This document shows, one piece after another, positions 26,706 through 35,827 of a DNA stretch of 64,000 nucleotides; positions within the stretch are counted from its first letter, which is position 1, and every line of letters starts with the position of its first letter. The notes below the pieces were generated by a model. It was not told the DNA's origin. It searched no databases and saw only the letters and a list, made by a program, of their open reading frames with translations. The position numbers and the translations under genes were made by a program. Source of the stretch: Vibrio chagasii (lineage in GTDB: Bacteria; Pseudomonadota; Gammaproteobacteria; Enterobacterales; Vibrionaceae); contig NZ_MSCI01000001.1 in the NCBI RefSeq assembly GCF_002954585.1, forward strand, positions 62,001-126,000, given 5' to 3'.

Positions 26706-29275
26706 TGAAGAAAAGCTACGCCAGTACACCTAGGAACACATTAGCTAAGCTTATTACGCGTATCATTATCTTAGTGATAGGCGTGATGGCACTTGGCGTG
26801 CTTATTCATAATTATGAAACCAGCAGTAATATTGTAAAACAAGAGACCAATCGAACGGTTCAACAGACGTCGAGTCTGATTCAAAACATGTTCGATTATC
26901 GCTTATCTGTCTTACAAATTCACCAAGACAGCAGCTCACACAGTGACACTTTACGTGAGTATTTTGCTAAGGGTGACGAAGAGGTGTTGAACTACTTCTT
27001 CTTTGGTGTAGATCAGCGAGAGCCCGATCATGCTCCTGATCTACGCTTTGTCTCAACACATGACGGACTAGTGTGGGAAGATGGCAACGCTCAGTTTTAT
27101 GGGTTAGACAGAAATAACCTAGAGCATATTTCTGATGAGGTCTCTTTTAGCAGCAATTGGCACTTTATCCAGGTAATCACCGAGATTGGCAAGCGTCACT
27201 TGTTGGCTCGCCGAACCCCCATTGTTGACAACAAAACAGGCGAAGTTCTCGGCCAACTTTATATTGCCATCGTACTCGACAACAATTTCTCTCTCGCAGA
27301 GTCCATACAGCAGGGCAGTAACTGTGAGAATATCGTAATTGAGGCGCATGGAACGCCGGTGACCTCGACGTTCAGCGGCGATGAGACCTATACGATAAAG
27401 GATATTCTTGAATATAAAATTTACGAGCAGTTGCCTCGTCATTTCGTCACAGTGGCGACAATCAAGATCAACGCTGTAGAGACTCCATTGGTTATTCGTG
27501 CGGTACAAAAGAATACCAATTTTATCGCGTTAGAAGAAAACTATGAGCGCGCCATCATCGTTGTTGTGGTCGTAATTGTGTTTATGTACTTCTTCGCTCG
27601 TACATGGATTCAAAGAAGAGTCGCGGCAGAGCTCGATAAGTTGATGCACTTTACCCGTTCGGCGAGCGATAGCGAAGAGTTTAACAAGTTCGATGGGTCG
27701 AATATTTTCGAGTTTCATCATATCGGTTGCACACTGGAAGACACCTTTGAACGCTTGTCCGAGCAGAATCAAAAATTCCAAGATCTCTTTAACTTTGCAC
27801 ATTCTCCTATTTTGGTTTGGTCTGAAAAAGGCGATTTAATCCAGATGAACCCCGCAGCACGCATGGCGCTGTTTGATGAAGATGATAATTACGGTGCAAT
27901 TGCCCATGACTTTGAACAGCGCATGCTACCGAATATCCAAATGGTGGTTCAGGGCGCAAAGCTAACAGGAATTAACGTACCGATTGGTGAGAAGGTATTC
28001 CGTTGGAACATGTCGGCTATCCGGGTTGAGCACGGCATCACGGGGGTTGTGGTTCAAGGGCAAGATATTACCAAGTTGGTGGAAGCTGAAAGGCAAGCGG
28101 ATAGAGCGAGAGAAGAGGCAGAGCATCTTGCCAACGTTCGAGCTGATTTTTTGGCTAAGATGAGTCACGAAATCCGAACGCCACTCAATGGCATCTTGGG
28201 TGTATCTCAGCTTCTTAAACGCTCTATGCACAATGAAGATAACAAAGAGCAGGTCGATGTACTCTGTAACAGTGCAGAACATTTGTTAGCGGTATTGAAT
28301 GATATATTGGACTTCTCAAAGATCGAGCAAGGGCAATTCAATATTCAAAAGAAAGACTTCCGCTTGGCGGAGTTGATTAACACTCTAGACAGCATCTACC
28401 GTCCACTTTGTGAGGATAAATCGATCACATTCACGATCGTCAATCACCTGGCTGACGACATGGAAATCAACACTGACCAAGTGCGCTTAAATCAAATTAT
28501 GTTTAATTTGCTGAGTAATGCACTTAAGTTTACCCATCAAGGTGGTATCTCAGTCAGCTTTGAGCTTGAAAGTACTTTCAATACCAACAAAGCCAGTTTG
28601 ATCGTACGAGTGCAAGATACTGGTATTGGTATTGACGAGAGTAAAATTGATGCTATTTTTGAGCCTTTTGTCCAAGCCGAAGAGACGACAACACGTGAAT
28701 ACGGTGGTACCGGATTAGGGCTGACGATCGTTAAGAACCTAGTCGATATGCTCGAAGGGGATATCCAAGTTCGCAGTATGAAAGATCAAGGATCGGAGTT
28801 CATCATAGAAATTCCGGTAGAGTTACATTCTAAGCCGTTACTTGATGTTACACAGCTGACCGTAGGTGAACCGGAGGCTTTATTTGACCGCGCTTTGAAT
28901 GTACTGCTGGTGGAAGATAATCACACTAACGCTTTTATCGCGCAGGCTTTTTGTAAGAAGTATGGCATGGTGGTTACGTGGGCTAAGGATGGTTTAGAGG
29001 CAATAGAGATGGCAAAATCGACCACTTATGACCTCATCCTTATGGATAATCAACTTCCAAACTTAGGCGGTGTTGAGACGACTCAACAGCTGCGAGAGGA
29101 AATTGGCGTATCTGCACCAATTTATGCGTGTACTGCCGATGCTCAGGAGTCTACAAGAGACAGCTTTATGGCTGCTGGCGCAAACTATGTGATTGTTAAG
29201 CCGATAAAAGAAGAGTCATTGCATCAAGCTTTTGTTCATTTCAAAAATTCGTATTGGGATGAAAACAGACTCTAA
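26705..29275 (+). CDS. luxQ: Autoinducer-2 sensor kinase/phosphatase LuxQ
   Basis: Inner-membrane hybrid kinase of 856 residues that pairs with LuxP. Order: membrane segment 1 (about 14-33), periplasmic domain, membrane segment 2 (about 278-297), a cytoplasmic PAS region, dimerisation domain with the phospho-acceptor histidine in KMSHEIRTPLNGILG, ATPase domain (NLLSNALKFT, DTGIGID, GGTGLGLTI) and receiver domain with the aspartate in LILMDNQLPNLGG. In known vibrios it phosphorylates LuxU, then LuxO, at low AI-2, driving qrr transcription. One qrr gene is in this window at about 3 kb. LuxU and LuxO are not in view. Confidence 0.96.
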
Positions 29276-29353
29276 TTTTTCTTTACCTCTTTGAACTAAA
29301 TACAGTGCTAAACCAAGTGGCGTCAGCACTTCACTTTGAACATGCGCTAACCA

Positions 29354-30014
29354 TTATTTAAAGCCAGTAACGAAAGCTTGTTCTAACAGTAATGTTTTAA
29401 GCTCGTCACTCATATGCAGGTGTTCAGGAAACTGAATACTCAGCAGCCAGCCTTGCCCTTGTCTTTTTTTACTCACCACTTTGTAAACTAACTCGCTATC
29501 CAAATGTTCACTCAAGACCGAGTCAACTTTGATCTTCCTGCCGACATCAATATCGGATTGTTGCGTGATATAGACGCCACAACCTGAAACTGAGAAATCA
29601 ACTAGTGTCGCGTCTAGCGTCAAGGTATCGAAGGTCACTTCGCAGTTAAGGCGTACCTTGTATCTTTCGTGTTCACGGATTGGTTTCGTTGCAAAGTTAG
29701 TTGGCGGACGAAGAAATAGGAGATGTGCGGGGGGAAGTGATATGAGCCAGTACATTCGTTTTGAACGCAACGATGTGACCAAGCTCGGTGTCTGTAATCG
29801 CTCGAACGATAATATCCACGTTGATGAGCTTTCTTAACGTCAGTGCCTCGGTCGCTTTTTGTGACAGCTCTAAGATAAGGTACTGCTCTTCTTTGTGCTC
29901 AATATATAGAGTACTGATCGAAATTGAGTCATCGGGTCCAAACTCCAACACACCTGCTGCTTTTGTACCGGGTTTAAGGTATCTAAACAGTTCTACGTTT
30001 TTATCTTTATGCAT
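29354..30014 (-). pseudogene. PilZ/YcgR-like c-di-GMP protein, frameshifted
   Basis: Two overlapping reading frames together make one PilZ protein of about 219 residues. The upstream frame (MHKDKNVELFRYLKPGTKAA onward to the AHITSP segment) is the YcgR-like N-terminal domain. The downstream frame (LLFLRPPTN, then REHERYKVRLNCEV and DFSVSGCGVYI) is the PilZ domain with its RxxxR and DxSxxG c-di-GMP motifs. The break is at six consecutive G residues (29729-29734, C on the coding strand). With five the frame runs on as HITSPAHLLFLRPP. Either an inactivating insertion, slippage at the homopolymer, or a sequencing error. It lies just past luxQ and converges with it. Confidence 0.82.
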
Positions 30015-30210
30015 GTTCTTTAATGAAAATGTTAACCATCTGTTGAAACAATATAATGCCCCCAATAGAGCTATGTCATTGCTTTAATTGAGGAAATAAA
30101 GATATCTGAGTGAAAAAAGTGGAAATGGTTTGCCACTCAAACAGCGGCTTACTCTGAAGAAAAAACGCGTTACACTGCTACCCATAATCTAATTAAAGGA
30201 GAAAGAGTCA

Positions 30211-30561
30211 ATGGAATTAGAAACCTTGTTAAACACCCTGTCTGAATCACCTGAAAGTGTTCAATTTGAAGATACAATGCAGGTAATTGAGGCTCATTAT
30301 GATTTTTCTGAGTGCGAATTTCGTAATGGAGATGTGGTGAATGAGGCAGGGCAGAACAACGGTTCATGCAAAATTTTTGCGTTCGGCCAAGATCAAGGGC
30401 TTTCAGCAGAGCAAACACTAGCGTGCTTTGGTCAATACTACCGTAATGATGTACTAGGTTTTCCAGAGAACACAGATCACCAGAACATCCGAAACTTTAT
30501 GGTTCATGGTTGGAGTGGGGTTGAATTCTCCCAGCCAGCGTTAGTATTAAAGTCCAAGTAA
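30211..30561 (+). CDS. HopJ-family protein
   Basis: A 116-residue soluble protein of the HopJ family, first named from a Pseudomonas type III effector but widespread in bacteria without such systems. The family pattern is clear: EDTMQVIEAHYDFSECEFRNGD, NGSCKIFAFGQDQGLS, ACFGQYYRNDVL and NIRNFMVHGWSGV. No signal peptide or secretion neighbours are present, so effector function is not implied. Role unknown. A terminator follows at 30609. Confidence 0.85.
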   Translation: MELETLLNTLSESPESVQFEDTMQVIEAHYDFSECEFRNGDVVNEAGQNNGSCKIFAFGQDQGLSAEQTLACFGQYYRNDVLGFPENTDHQNIRNFMVHGWSGVEFSQPALVLKSK

Positions 30562-30608
30562 ATAGGTTTCAATGGCGAAGTAAATACTTACTTAAACATT
30601 AAGACCAT

Positions 30609-30634
30609 GAAGCGAGATGGGTTTATCTCGCTTC
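30609..30634 (+). terminator. Terminator of the HopJ-family gene
   Basis: A ten-pair stem (GAAGCGAGAT with ATCTCGCTTC) is followed by a T-rich tail, 47 bases past the stop of the HopJ-family gene. Confidence 0.8.
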
Positions 30635-30660
30635 TTTCTTAGATTTTCAATACCGACAGG

Positions 30661-30969
30661 CTACTGAATTGGCAAATCAGACAAACATTTACGACACATA
30701 CACACTCCAGCTTTGGGTATAGAGCTCGTGTCTCTTTTCTCTAGCTCAAAACACCAACAGGTCTCTTTACCTGCGCTAATATCGCACTGAGCAGGCTCGT
30801 TACATTGCGGGCATTGGTGGGTAGAGCTAATACCACTAAGGTTATTCATCACAGACTCTCTTTCACTCTCAGATAAGCCTTTCCAACCTATAATTTCGTC
30901 CATGGTTCTGAAGCAGCCGCTACACATGCCACCATTATTTTTACAAGCCGCTCGGCAAGGTGTTTTCAT
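30661..30969 (-). CDS. DUF1289 plus cysteine-rich CWC domain protein
   Basis: A 102-residue protein with 13 cysteines. The N-terminal part (CRAACKNNGGMCSGCFRTMDEI, then WKGLSESER) is a DUF1289 domain. The C-terminal half (CPQCNEPAQCDISAGKETCWCFEL and GVCMCRKCL) is a cysteine-rich CWC domain. The two are usually separate proteins, so this is a fusion. The cysteine pairs suggest zinc or iron-sulfur binding. Function is unknown. It stands alone on its strand. Confidence 0.8.
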   Translation of the reverse strand: MKTPCRAACKNNGGMCSGCFRTMDEIIGWKGLSESERESVMNNLSGISSTHQCPQCNEPAQCDISAGKETCWCFELEKRDTSSIPKAGVCMCRKCLSDLPIQ

Positions 30970-31127
30970 CTATCTGACCCTTGATTTGTTTGGGCTGAAA
31001 TGTAACACACTTGTATCTGTTTTAAGAGAAAACTCACTAAAAATTGACTCTGAAAAATAGTAAATGACCTCGTAATTGAAAGGCTTTTCATGTAGCATCT
31101 CGCCCCTTTTGTTGAGTGGGGGATATT

Positions 31128-32480
31128 ATGTTTATTGGATTTGATTATGGAACAGCAAACTGTTCTGTGGCTGCAATGGTCAATGGAGAACCAAGCTTGT
31201 TACCGTTAGAAGGTAGCAACCACTATATTCCCTCAACCGTATTTGCTCCTACTCGTGAGAGTGTATCTGAACATCTATTTCGCCACCTGAACATCAAACC
31301 GAGCGATGCTGTCGGTGAGCAATTGCTACGACGTGCCATTGCCCTCAACCGCGAAGAGAGTATCGACCTTGTGCCAGAAGACATGGCATTTGGTCAGGCA
31401 GCGTTAGATCTCTACTTAGAAGATCCGCGTGATGTCTATTATGTAAAGTCTCCTAAGTCTTTCCTAGGCGCAAGTGGGCTACATGACGTTCAGGTTAGCT
31501 TCTTTGAAGATCTAGTATGTGCCATGATGGCCAACATCAAGCAGCAAGCTGAGCTCACTACTCAAGAACAAATCAAACAAGCGGTTATTGGTCGACCAAT
31601 TAACTTCCACGGTCGCGGTGGTGAAGAAGCAAACAGACAAGCTGAAGCTATCTTATCTCGCGCGGCGAAGCGTGCGGGCTTCCTAGATATTGCATTTCAA
31701 TTTGAACCTGTAGCTGCTGGCTTAGATTATGAAAGCACTCTGACTGAAAACCAAACGGTATTGGTTGTTGATATTGGTGGTGGTACGACCGACTGTTCTC
31801 TACTAGAAATGGGCCCGAGTTGGTCTGGGAAAGCCGATCGTAGCCAGAGCTTATTAGCGCACAGTGGTCAAAGGGTAGGGGGTAATGACTTAGATATTTA
31901 CCTGGCTTTCAAACAACTGATGTCACCTTTCGGTATGAGCAGTAAAGCGATTTCCGGTATTGATATGCCATTGACCCAATTCTGGAACCCAATAGCCATC
32001 AACAATGTAGAAGCTCAAAAGAATTTTTACTCGCGAGAAAACCTTGTAGCACTGAAGTTACTTCGTAAAGAAGCTGCTGAACCACAGAAGCTAGACCGCT
32101 TACTCAAGGTTTATCACGATACTTTGGGTTACGGCATCGTACGTAGAGCTGAAGAAGCTAAGATCGCGTTGGCGGAATCTTCAGAGTATCGCGCAGCGAT
32201 GAATGTTGCTTCCGAGTTGATCGAAGTCGATATCTCAGTTGAACAGATGGTGGATGCTATCGATACGCCAAAGTCTAAGATGATTGAGTTGGTTAAAGAG
32301 GCTATTCAACAAGGCGAAAAGAAACCAGATGTTATCTATATGACGGGTGGTTCTGCACGTTCACCTATCCTTCGAGAAGCGGTTCAACAAGCCGTACCGA
32401 ATGTGCCTATTGTGAGTGGCAACTATTTTGGTTCAGTAACGGCGGGCTTAGCTCGTTGGGCTGAGGTGTGCTTCAAATAG
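31128..32480 (+). CDS. Hsp70-family chaperone-like ATPase (YegD-like)
   Basis: A 450-residue actin/Hsp70-fold ATPase resembling E. coli YegD. The phosphate-1 motif is GFDYGTANCSVA, phosphate-2 is VVDIGGGTTDCSLLEM, and the adenosine motif is YMTGGSARSPILREA. It lacks the long C-terminal substrate-binding domain of DnaK. The ATG at 31128 is chosen because GGGGGA lies five bases upstream and the length then equals that of YegD. An in-frame GTG at 31116 is less likely. Substrate and partners are unknown. Confidence 0.88.
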   Translation: MFIGFDYGTANCSVAAMVNGEPSLLPLEGSNHYIPSTVFAPTRESVSEHLFRHLNIKPSDAVGEQLLRRAIALNREESIDLVPEDMAFGQAALDLYLEDPRDVYYVKSPKSFLGASGLHDVQVSFFEDLVCAMMANIKQQAELTTQEQIKQAVIGRPINFHGRGGEEANRQAEAILSRAAKRAGFLDIAFQFEPVAAGLDYESTLTENQTVLVVDIGGGTTDCSLLEMGPSWSGKADRSQSLLAHSGQRVGGNDLDIYLAFKQLMSPFGMSSKAISGIDMPLTQFWNPIAINNVEAQKNFYSRENLVALKLLRKEAAEPQKLDRLLKVYHDTLGYGIVRRAEEAKIALAESSEYRAAMNVASELIEVDISVEQMVDAIDTPKSKMIELVKEAIQQGEKKPDVIYMTGGSARSPILREAVQQAVPNVPIVSGNYFGSVTAGLARWAEVCFK

Positions 32481-32500
32481 AGTGAAATTACGCGTCATGA

Positions 32501-32534
32501 AGGGCAACTGATCTGTGATTGGTTGCCCTTTTTT
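32501..32534 (+). terminator. Terminator of the YegD-like gene
   Basis: AGGGCAAC/GTTGCCCT stem with a 13-base loop, followed by six T residues, 21 bases past the stop. Confidence 0.85.
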
Positions 32535-32972
32535 GTATCCGCGAAGGCCAAATTAGCTAACGGAGTAGCTTCCTGGAATCTAAAGTCGAAATTAGTTTAG
32601 GAAGCTAAATATTTCGACTGGATTCTAGGTGTTACAAGATGTTTCAGGTTTGGGGTGTTGTGATGTATTGGTCTGATGAGTTTTTTTGGTGCTTTGATTT
32701 TTAATGCTTTTTTTATGCTTTAAAAAGCAAAAAGTAAGTTTCTTTTTTGTAAATAAAACACAATTAGAATCTGTTATTTTTTGGTTTAAATTGCTGTTTT
32801 TAAATTATTTTTTGTTTTTTATATTATTGCTTTCTTTATTTTATATATTTTAATGCAACTTTTTTGTCATTCATCGATTAGGGTTTGCCTACTTGTTAAA
32901 TGCAGGTAACAACTTCTCCGTAAGCATGAGGTTGTTAGTGAATAACTCACCCAGCTACAAATGGATATGACA
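32535..32972 (+). other. AT-rich porin upstream region with a 5' UTR hairpin
   Basis: No gene is visible. The middle (about 32680-32860) is extremely AT-rich with long T runs, a type of region that H-NS and ToxR-like regulators act on in vibrios (inference). At 32908-32936 an AACAACTTC/GAGGTTGTT inverted repeat forms a nine-pair hairpin just before the porin start, and it may affect mRNA stability or small-RNA control. Confidence 0.5.
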
Positions 32973-34031
32973 ATGAATAAGAAACTTTTAGCGCTAGCGA
33001 TTTCTGGTGCAGTATTTGGTACACAGGCAGTTGCAGTAGAACTTTACAACGAAGACGGCACAACATTCTCAGTTGGCGGCCACGTTTCAGTTGCAGTTGG
33101 TGACGTGAACAGCGATGACCGCCTTAACAACGATGACGTCGGTGTAGAGACAGTTTCACCACGTATCAACTTCGGTGCAACTCATGAACTTGGTAACGGC
33201 TTTACTGCTGACGCTAAAGGTGAATGGGCGCTAAACATGCTAGACGGTGGTGACGAGTCATTCACAACTCGTCTTGGTTACGTTGGTGTTTCTCACGACG
33301 ATTACGGTCGTGCTGCAGTAGGTACTCAATGGGCACCTTACTACAACGTTGCAGGCGTTGCTGATATGCCAATCGCATTCGCTAACGACTTCATCTATGA
33401 CGATCACGGTAACCTAGGTACTGGTCGTGGTGAAGAGATGGTTAGCTACGCTAATGCTATCGATTTCGGCAATGCAGGTTCTCTAAACGTTGGTGTTGCA
33501 TGGCAAGGCCGTAAGTCTGACGACGTGTCAGCTACAAACACAAACGAATACGGTAACCGTGGTCAAATCGCATTGAACTACTCAATTGCTGATGTAACTG
33601 CAAACTACGCATACAACACTGGTGATGTTAACTTTGGTAACATCGCAGGTGGTTCTAAAACAGCTGATTCTCACGTAGTAAGTGCAACATACGGTTCTTA
33701 CGGTTCAGAAGGTTTGTTCCTAGCTGGTGTTTACGCAATGAACAACTACATGAACTCAAGTGCGGGCGTTGCTCTAGAAGAGACAGTAGCAGTTGAGTTA
33801 CTAGCGTCATACGCACTTTCTAACAGCCTAAACCTAAGCGTTAACTACGAAGCGGTAGAAGACGACAAGAAGAGCGAAACTGTGTACAGCACAACTGCTC
33901 TACAAGCTGAATACAACTTCACGTCTCAGTTCGTAGGCTTCGCAGGTTACCAATTCGACCTACAAGGTTCTGGTGAGTACAAAGAGAAAGCTGACGACCA
34001 ATGGCTATTTGGTGCTCGTTACTACCTATAA
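32973..34031 (+). CDS. Outer membrane porin (OmpU-like)
   Basis: A 352-residue general porin of the OmpU/OmpC type that forms 16-strand trimeric pores. The signal peptide is KKLLALAISGAVFGTQAVA, and the mature protein begins VELYNEDGTTFSVGGHVSVAVG. Alternating strand patterns with aromatic girdles run to a C-terminal strand ending in RYYL. The ATG at 32973 is preferred over 32961, as the signal peptide then starts normally. Codon use is strongly biased to the highly expressed set. A strong terminator follows. Confidence 0.9.
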   Translation: MNKKLLALAISGAVFGTQAVAVELYNEDGTTFSVGGHVSVAVGDVNSDDRLNNDDVGVETVSPRINFGATHELGNGFTADAKGEWALNMLDGGDESFTTRLGYVGVSHDDYGRAAVGTQWAPYYNVAGVADMPIAFANDFIYDDHGNLGTGRGEEMVSYANAIDFGNAGSLNVGVAWQGRKSDDVSATNTNEYGNRGQIALNYSIADVTANYAYNTGDVNFGNIAGGSKTADSHVVSATYGSYGSEGLFLAGVYAMNNYMNSSAGVALEETVAVELLASYALSNSLNLSVNYEAVEDDKKSETVYSTTALQAEYNFTSQFVGFAGYQFDLQGSGEYKEKADDQWLFGARYYL

Positions 34032-34104
34032 GTCGCAGACTGATTTAGCATAGTGTTTACTCCTTAGGTTTACCTTTTAGGATACTGTCCTAGACACCAT
34101 GCTA

Positions 34105-34142
34105 AGCCCTCTCAAACCTTTTGGTTGGAGAGGGCTTTTTTC
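34105..34142 (+). terminator. Terminator of the porin gene
   Basis: AGCCCTCT/AGAGGGCT outer stem with an AACC/GGTT inner stem, followed by six T residues. Confidence 0.9.
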
Positions 34143-34305
34143 GTTTTTAATGACCACCTCGGGATGCCCCGATTTCTCATGAACATTCCCCAATGAGCGA
34201 ATTGAGCTAAAGATCAGAATTTAGAGATCAGTAGCCAGCTTGTCGAAGATTCTCTCTTTGGGATGAGGTAAACTCTGCATTCCAAAAATAGTTCAGGGAT
34301 AAACT

Positions 34306-34938
34306 ATGAGCAGCGTTGAAGATCAGGAACAGTTAATGAATTCGAAACGAACAGCGACACCGACGAAAGTGTTGTGTGTTGGGCGTAACTATGTCGATCA
34401 TATTGAAGAACTTAACAACGCGATCCCAGACGCTATGGTGGTGTTCAATAAGCCCTGTACTAGCGTAACTTCTTCTCTCTCTTCTTTTCATCAGGAAGCC
34501 CTGCACTATGAAGCAGAAATTTGTTTCATCGTTGAAAACGGTCAATATTCAGCAGTAGGTTTAGGGTTAGATCTGACTAAGCGTGAGCTGCAAAGCAGCT
34601 TGAAAGCGAAAGGCTTGCCTTGGGAGCGCGCTAAAGCGTTTGATGGTTCTGCCGTTCTTAGCCGCTTTGTTCCAATAACAAACTTGGATCTCGCAGACTT
34701 AAATCTAGAGCTGTTTATTAACTGTGTTCGTGTTCAGAAAGGACACGTTGAGCAGATGCTATATTCCCCTCAAACAATCCTCGAAGAGCTCTCTTCTTAC
34801 ACGACTTTGCTAGATGGCGATGTAGTGATGACGGGCACCCCTAAAGGTGTCGGAGAAGTACATCAAGGTGATATTTTCCTAGGTCGCCTTAAGTGTGGTG
34901 AGACAACATTGATAGAGATAGAGTGGGTTGCGAGTTAA
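34306..34938 (+). CDS. Fumarylacetoacetate hydrolase-family protein
   Basis: A 210-residue cytoplasmic enzyme of the FAH/FAHD1 group (acylpyruvate hydrolase or oxaloacetate decarboxylase-like). Visible motifs are VLCVGRNYVDHIEELNN, the metal-binding ExE in HYEAEICFIVE, and GDVVMTGTPKGVGEVHQGD near the end. Start ATG 34306 has AGGGA in front. An in-frame ATG at residue 11 is weaker. The gene stands alone, so the pathway is not indicated. A catabolic or metabolite-repair role is likely. Confidence 0.85.
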   Translation: MSSVEDQEQLMNSKRTATPTKVLCVGRNYVDHIEELNNAIPDAMVVFNKPCTSVTSSLSSFHQEALHYEAEICFIVENGQYSAVGLGLDLTKRELQSSLKAKGLPWERAKAFDGSAVLSRFVPITNLDLADLNLELFINCVRVQKGHVEQMLYSPQTILEELSSYTTLLDGDVVMTGTPKGVGEVHQGDIFLGRLKCGETTLIEIEWVAS

Positions 34939-35088
34939 CTAAAGTTGTCTATTTAGTTAATAATTTTGGCTAATTTTATGATGTTGGTTTTTAATTCGAA
35001 ATTTTAGCTATGGTACAACTAATTGCATCTGGAAGGGTGTTAGTAATTGATATAAAATCCGCCTCCATTTTTATCAATGCTAAACCCT

Positions 35089-35721
35089 ATGATCGATTTA
35101 ACCATTCTGCCTATTTACTTGACTGCCGTCGTCGCTCTTCTCCTTTTACCTGGTCCTGATATGTTGCTGATTGCTAGCTCAAGCATGAGTTATGGTCGCA
35201 AGGTTGGTGTCTTTGCGAGCTTAGGTAACGCGACTTCAGGCATCATTCTTACTGTTTTAGCGGCGATGGGCGTATCTGCATTAATTGCAATGAGCCCTGT
35301 TGCTTTGAATGCTCTCCACCTATTAGGTGGTACATACTTGCTAAAAATGGGGTGGGACTGCCTGCGAACAGAGCAGGGCAATGCGCCTGAACTGACTGAT
35401 AATTTCGCTGCAAAGGCTTACTACCAAAGAGCGCTGATCAGTAACCTGCTGAATCCTAAAGCCTTGGTATTCTTTGTGATGTTTTTACCTCAGTTCGTGT
35501 CGACAAATATTGAGGCGACATCGGGCGAACAGATGTTGGTGCTAGGCTTATTACTGAATGTGTTAGGCTTAACGTTCAACTTCTTACTTGTGGCATTGGT
35601 AGGCACTATTGGTAAGTCACTGGTAGAGAATGCTAAGTTTCGTACCTATCAACAGAAAGTGATGGGTGGCGTATTTGTTGTGTTAGCGGTTTGGATGTTG
35701 TCTTCTTTCTTCACTTCATAA
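35089..35721 (+). CDS. LysE/RhtB-family exporter
   Basis: A 210-residue inner-membrane exporter with about six hydrophobic segments and the family signature LLLLPGPDMLLIASSSMSYG, then SNLLNPKALVFFVMFLPQF. The ATG at 35089 gives the usual MIDL-type N-terminus. An in-frame ATG at 35077 is also possible, and neither has a clear ribosome site. This is the second LysE-type exporter in the window, and it has no adjacent regulator. The substrate is unknown. Confidence 0.85.
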   Translation: MIDLTILPIYLTAVVALLLLPGPDMLLIASSSMSYGRKVGVFASLGNATSGIILTVLAAMGVSALIAMSPVALNALHLLGGTYLLKMGWDCLRTEQGNAPELTDNFAAKAYYQRALISNLLNPKALVFFVMFLPQFVSTNIEATSGEQMLVLGLLLNVLGLTFNFLLVALVGTIGKSLVENAKFRTYQQKVMGGVFVVLAVWMLSSFFTS

Positions 35722-35763
35722 GTACCAACCAAACGCTACTAATTGCAATCAAATGTTTACAGA

Positions 35764-35794
35764 AAAATGGACGCTTAGAGCGTCCATTTTTTTG
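35764..35794. terminator. Bidirectional terminator
   Basis: AAAATGGACGCT-tag-AGCGTCCATTTT forms a 12-pair stem between the convergent LysE-type and phosphohexomutase genes, with T and A tracts on either side. Confidence 0.9.
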
Positions 35795-35827
35795 TTTTAG
35801 CTGATTCATTTTGAATGCGCTAATCTG

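Noticed and set aside
29697..30065. Reading the N-terminal half of the PilZ gene as an independent gene starting at 30065
   Set aside because: The first 17 codons have no coding character, and the frame ends in the middle of a known domain junction, where a one-base change restores the full PilZ protein.
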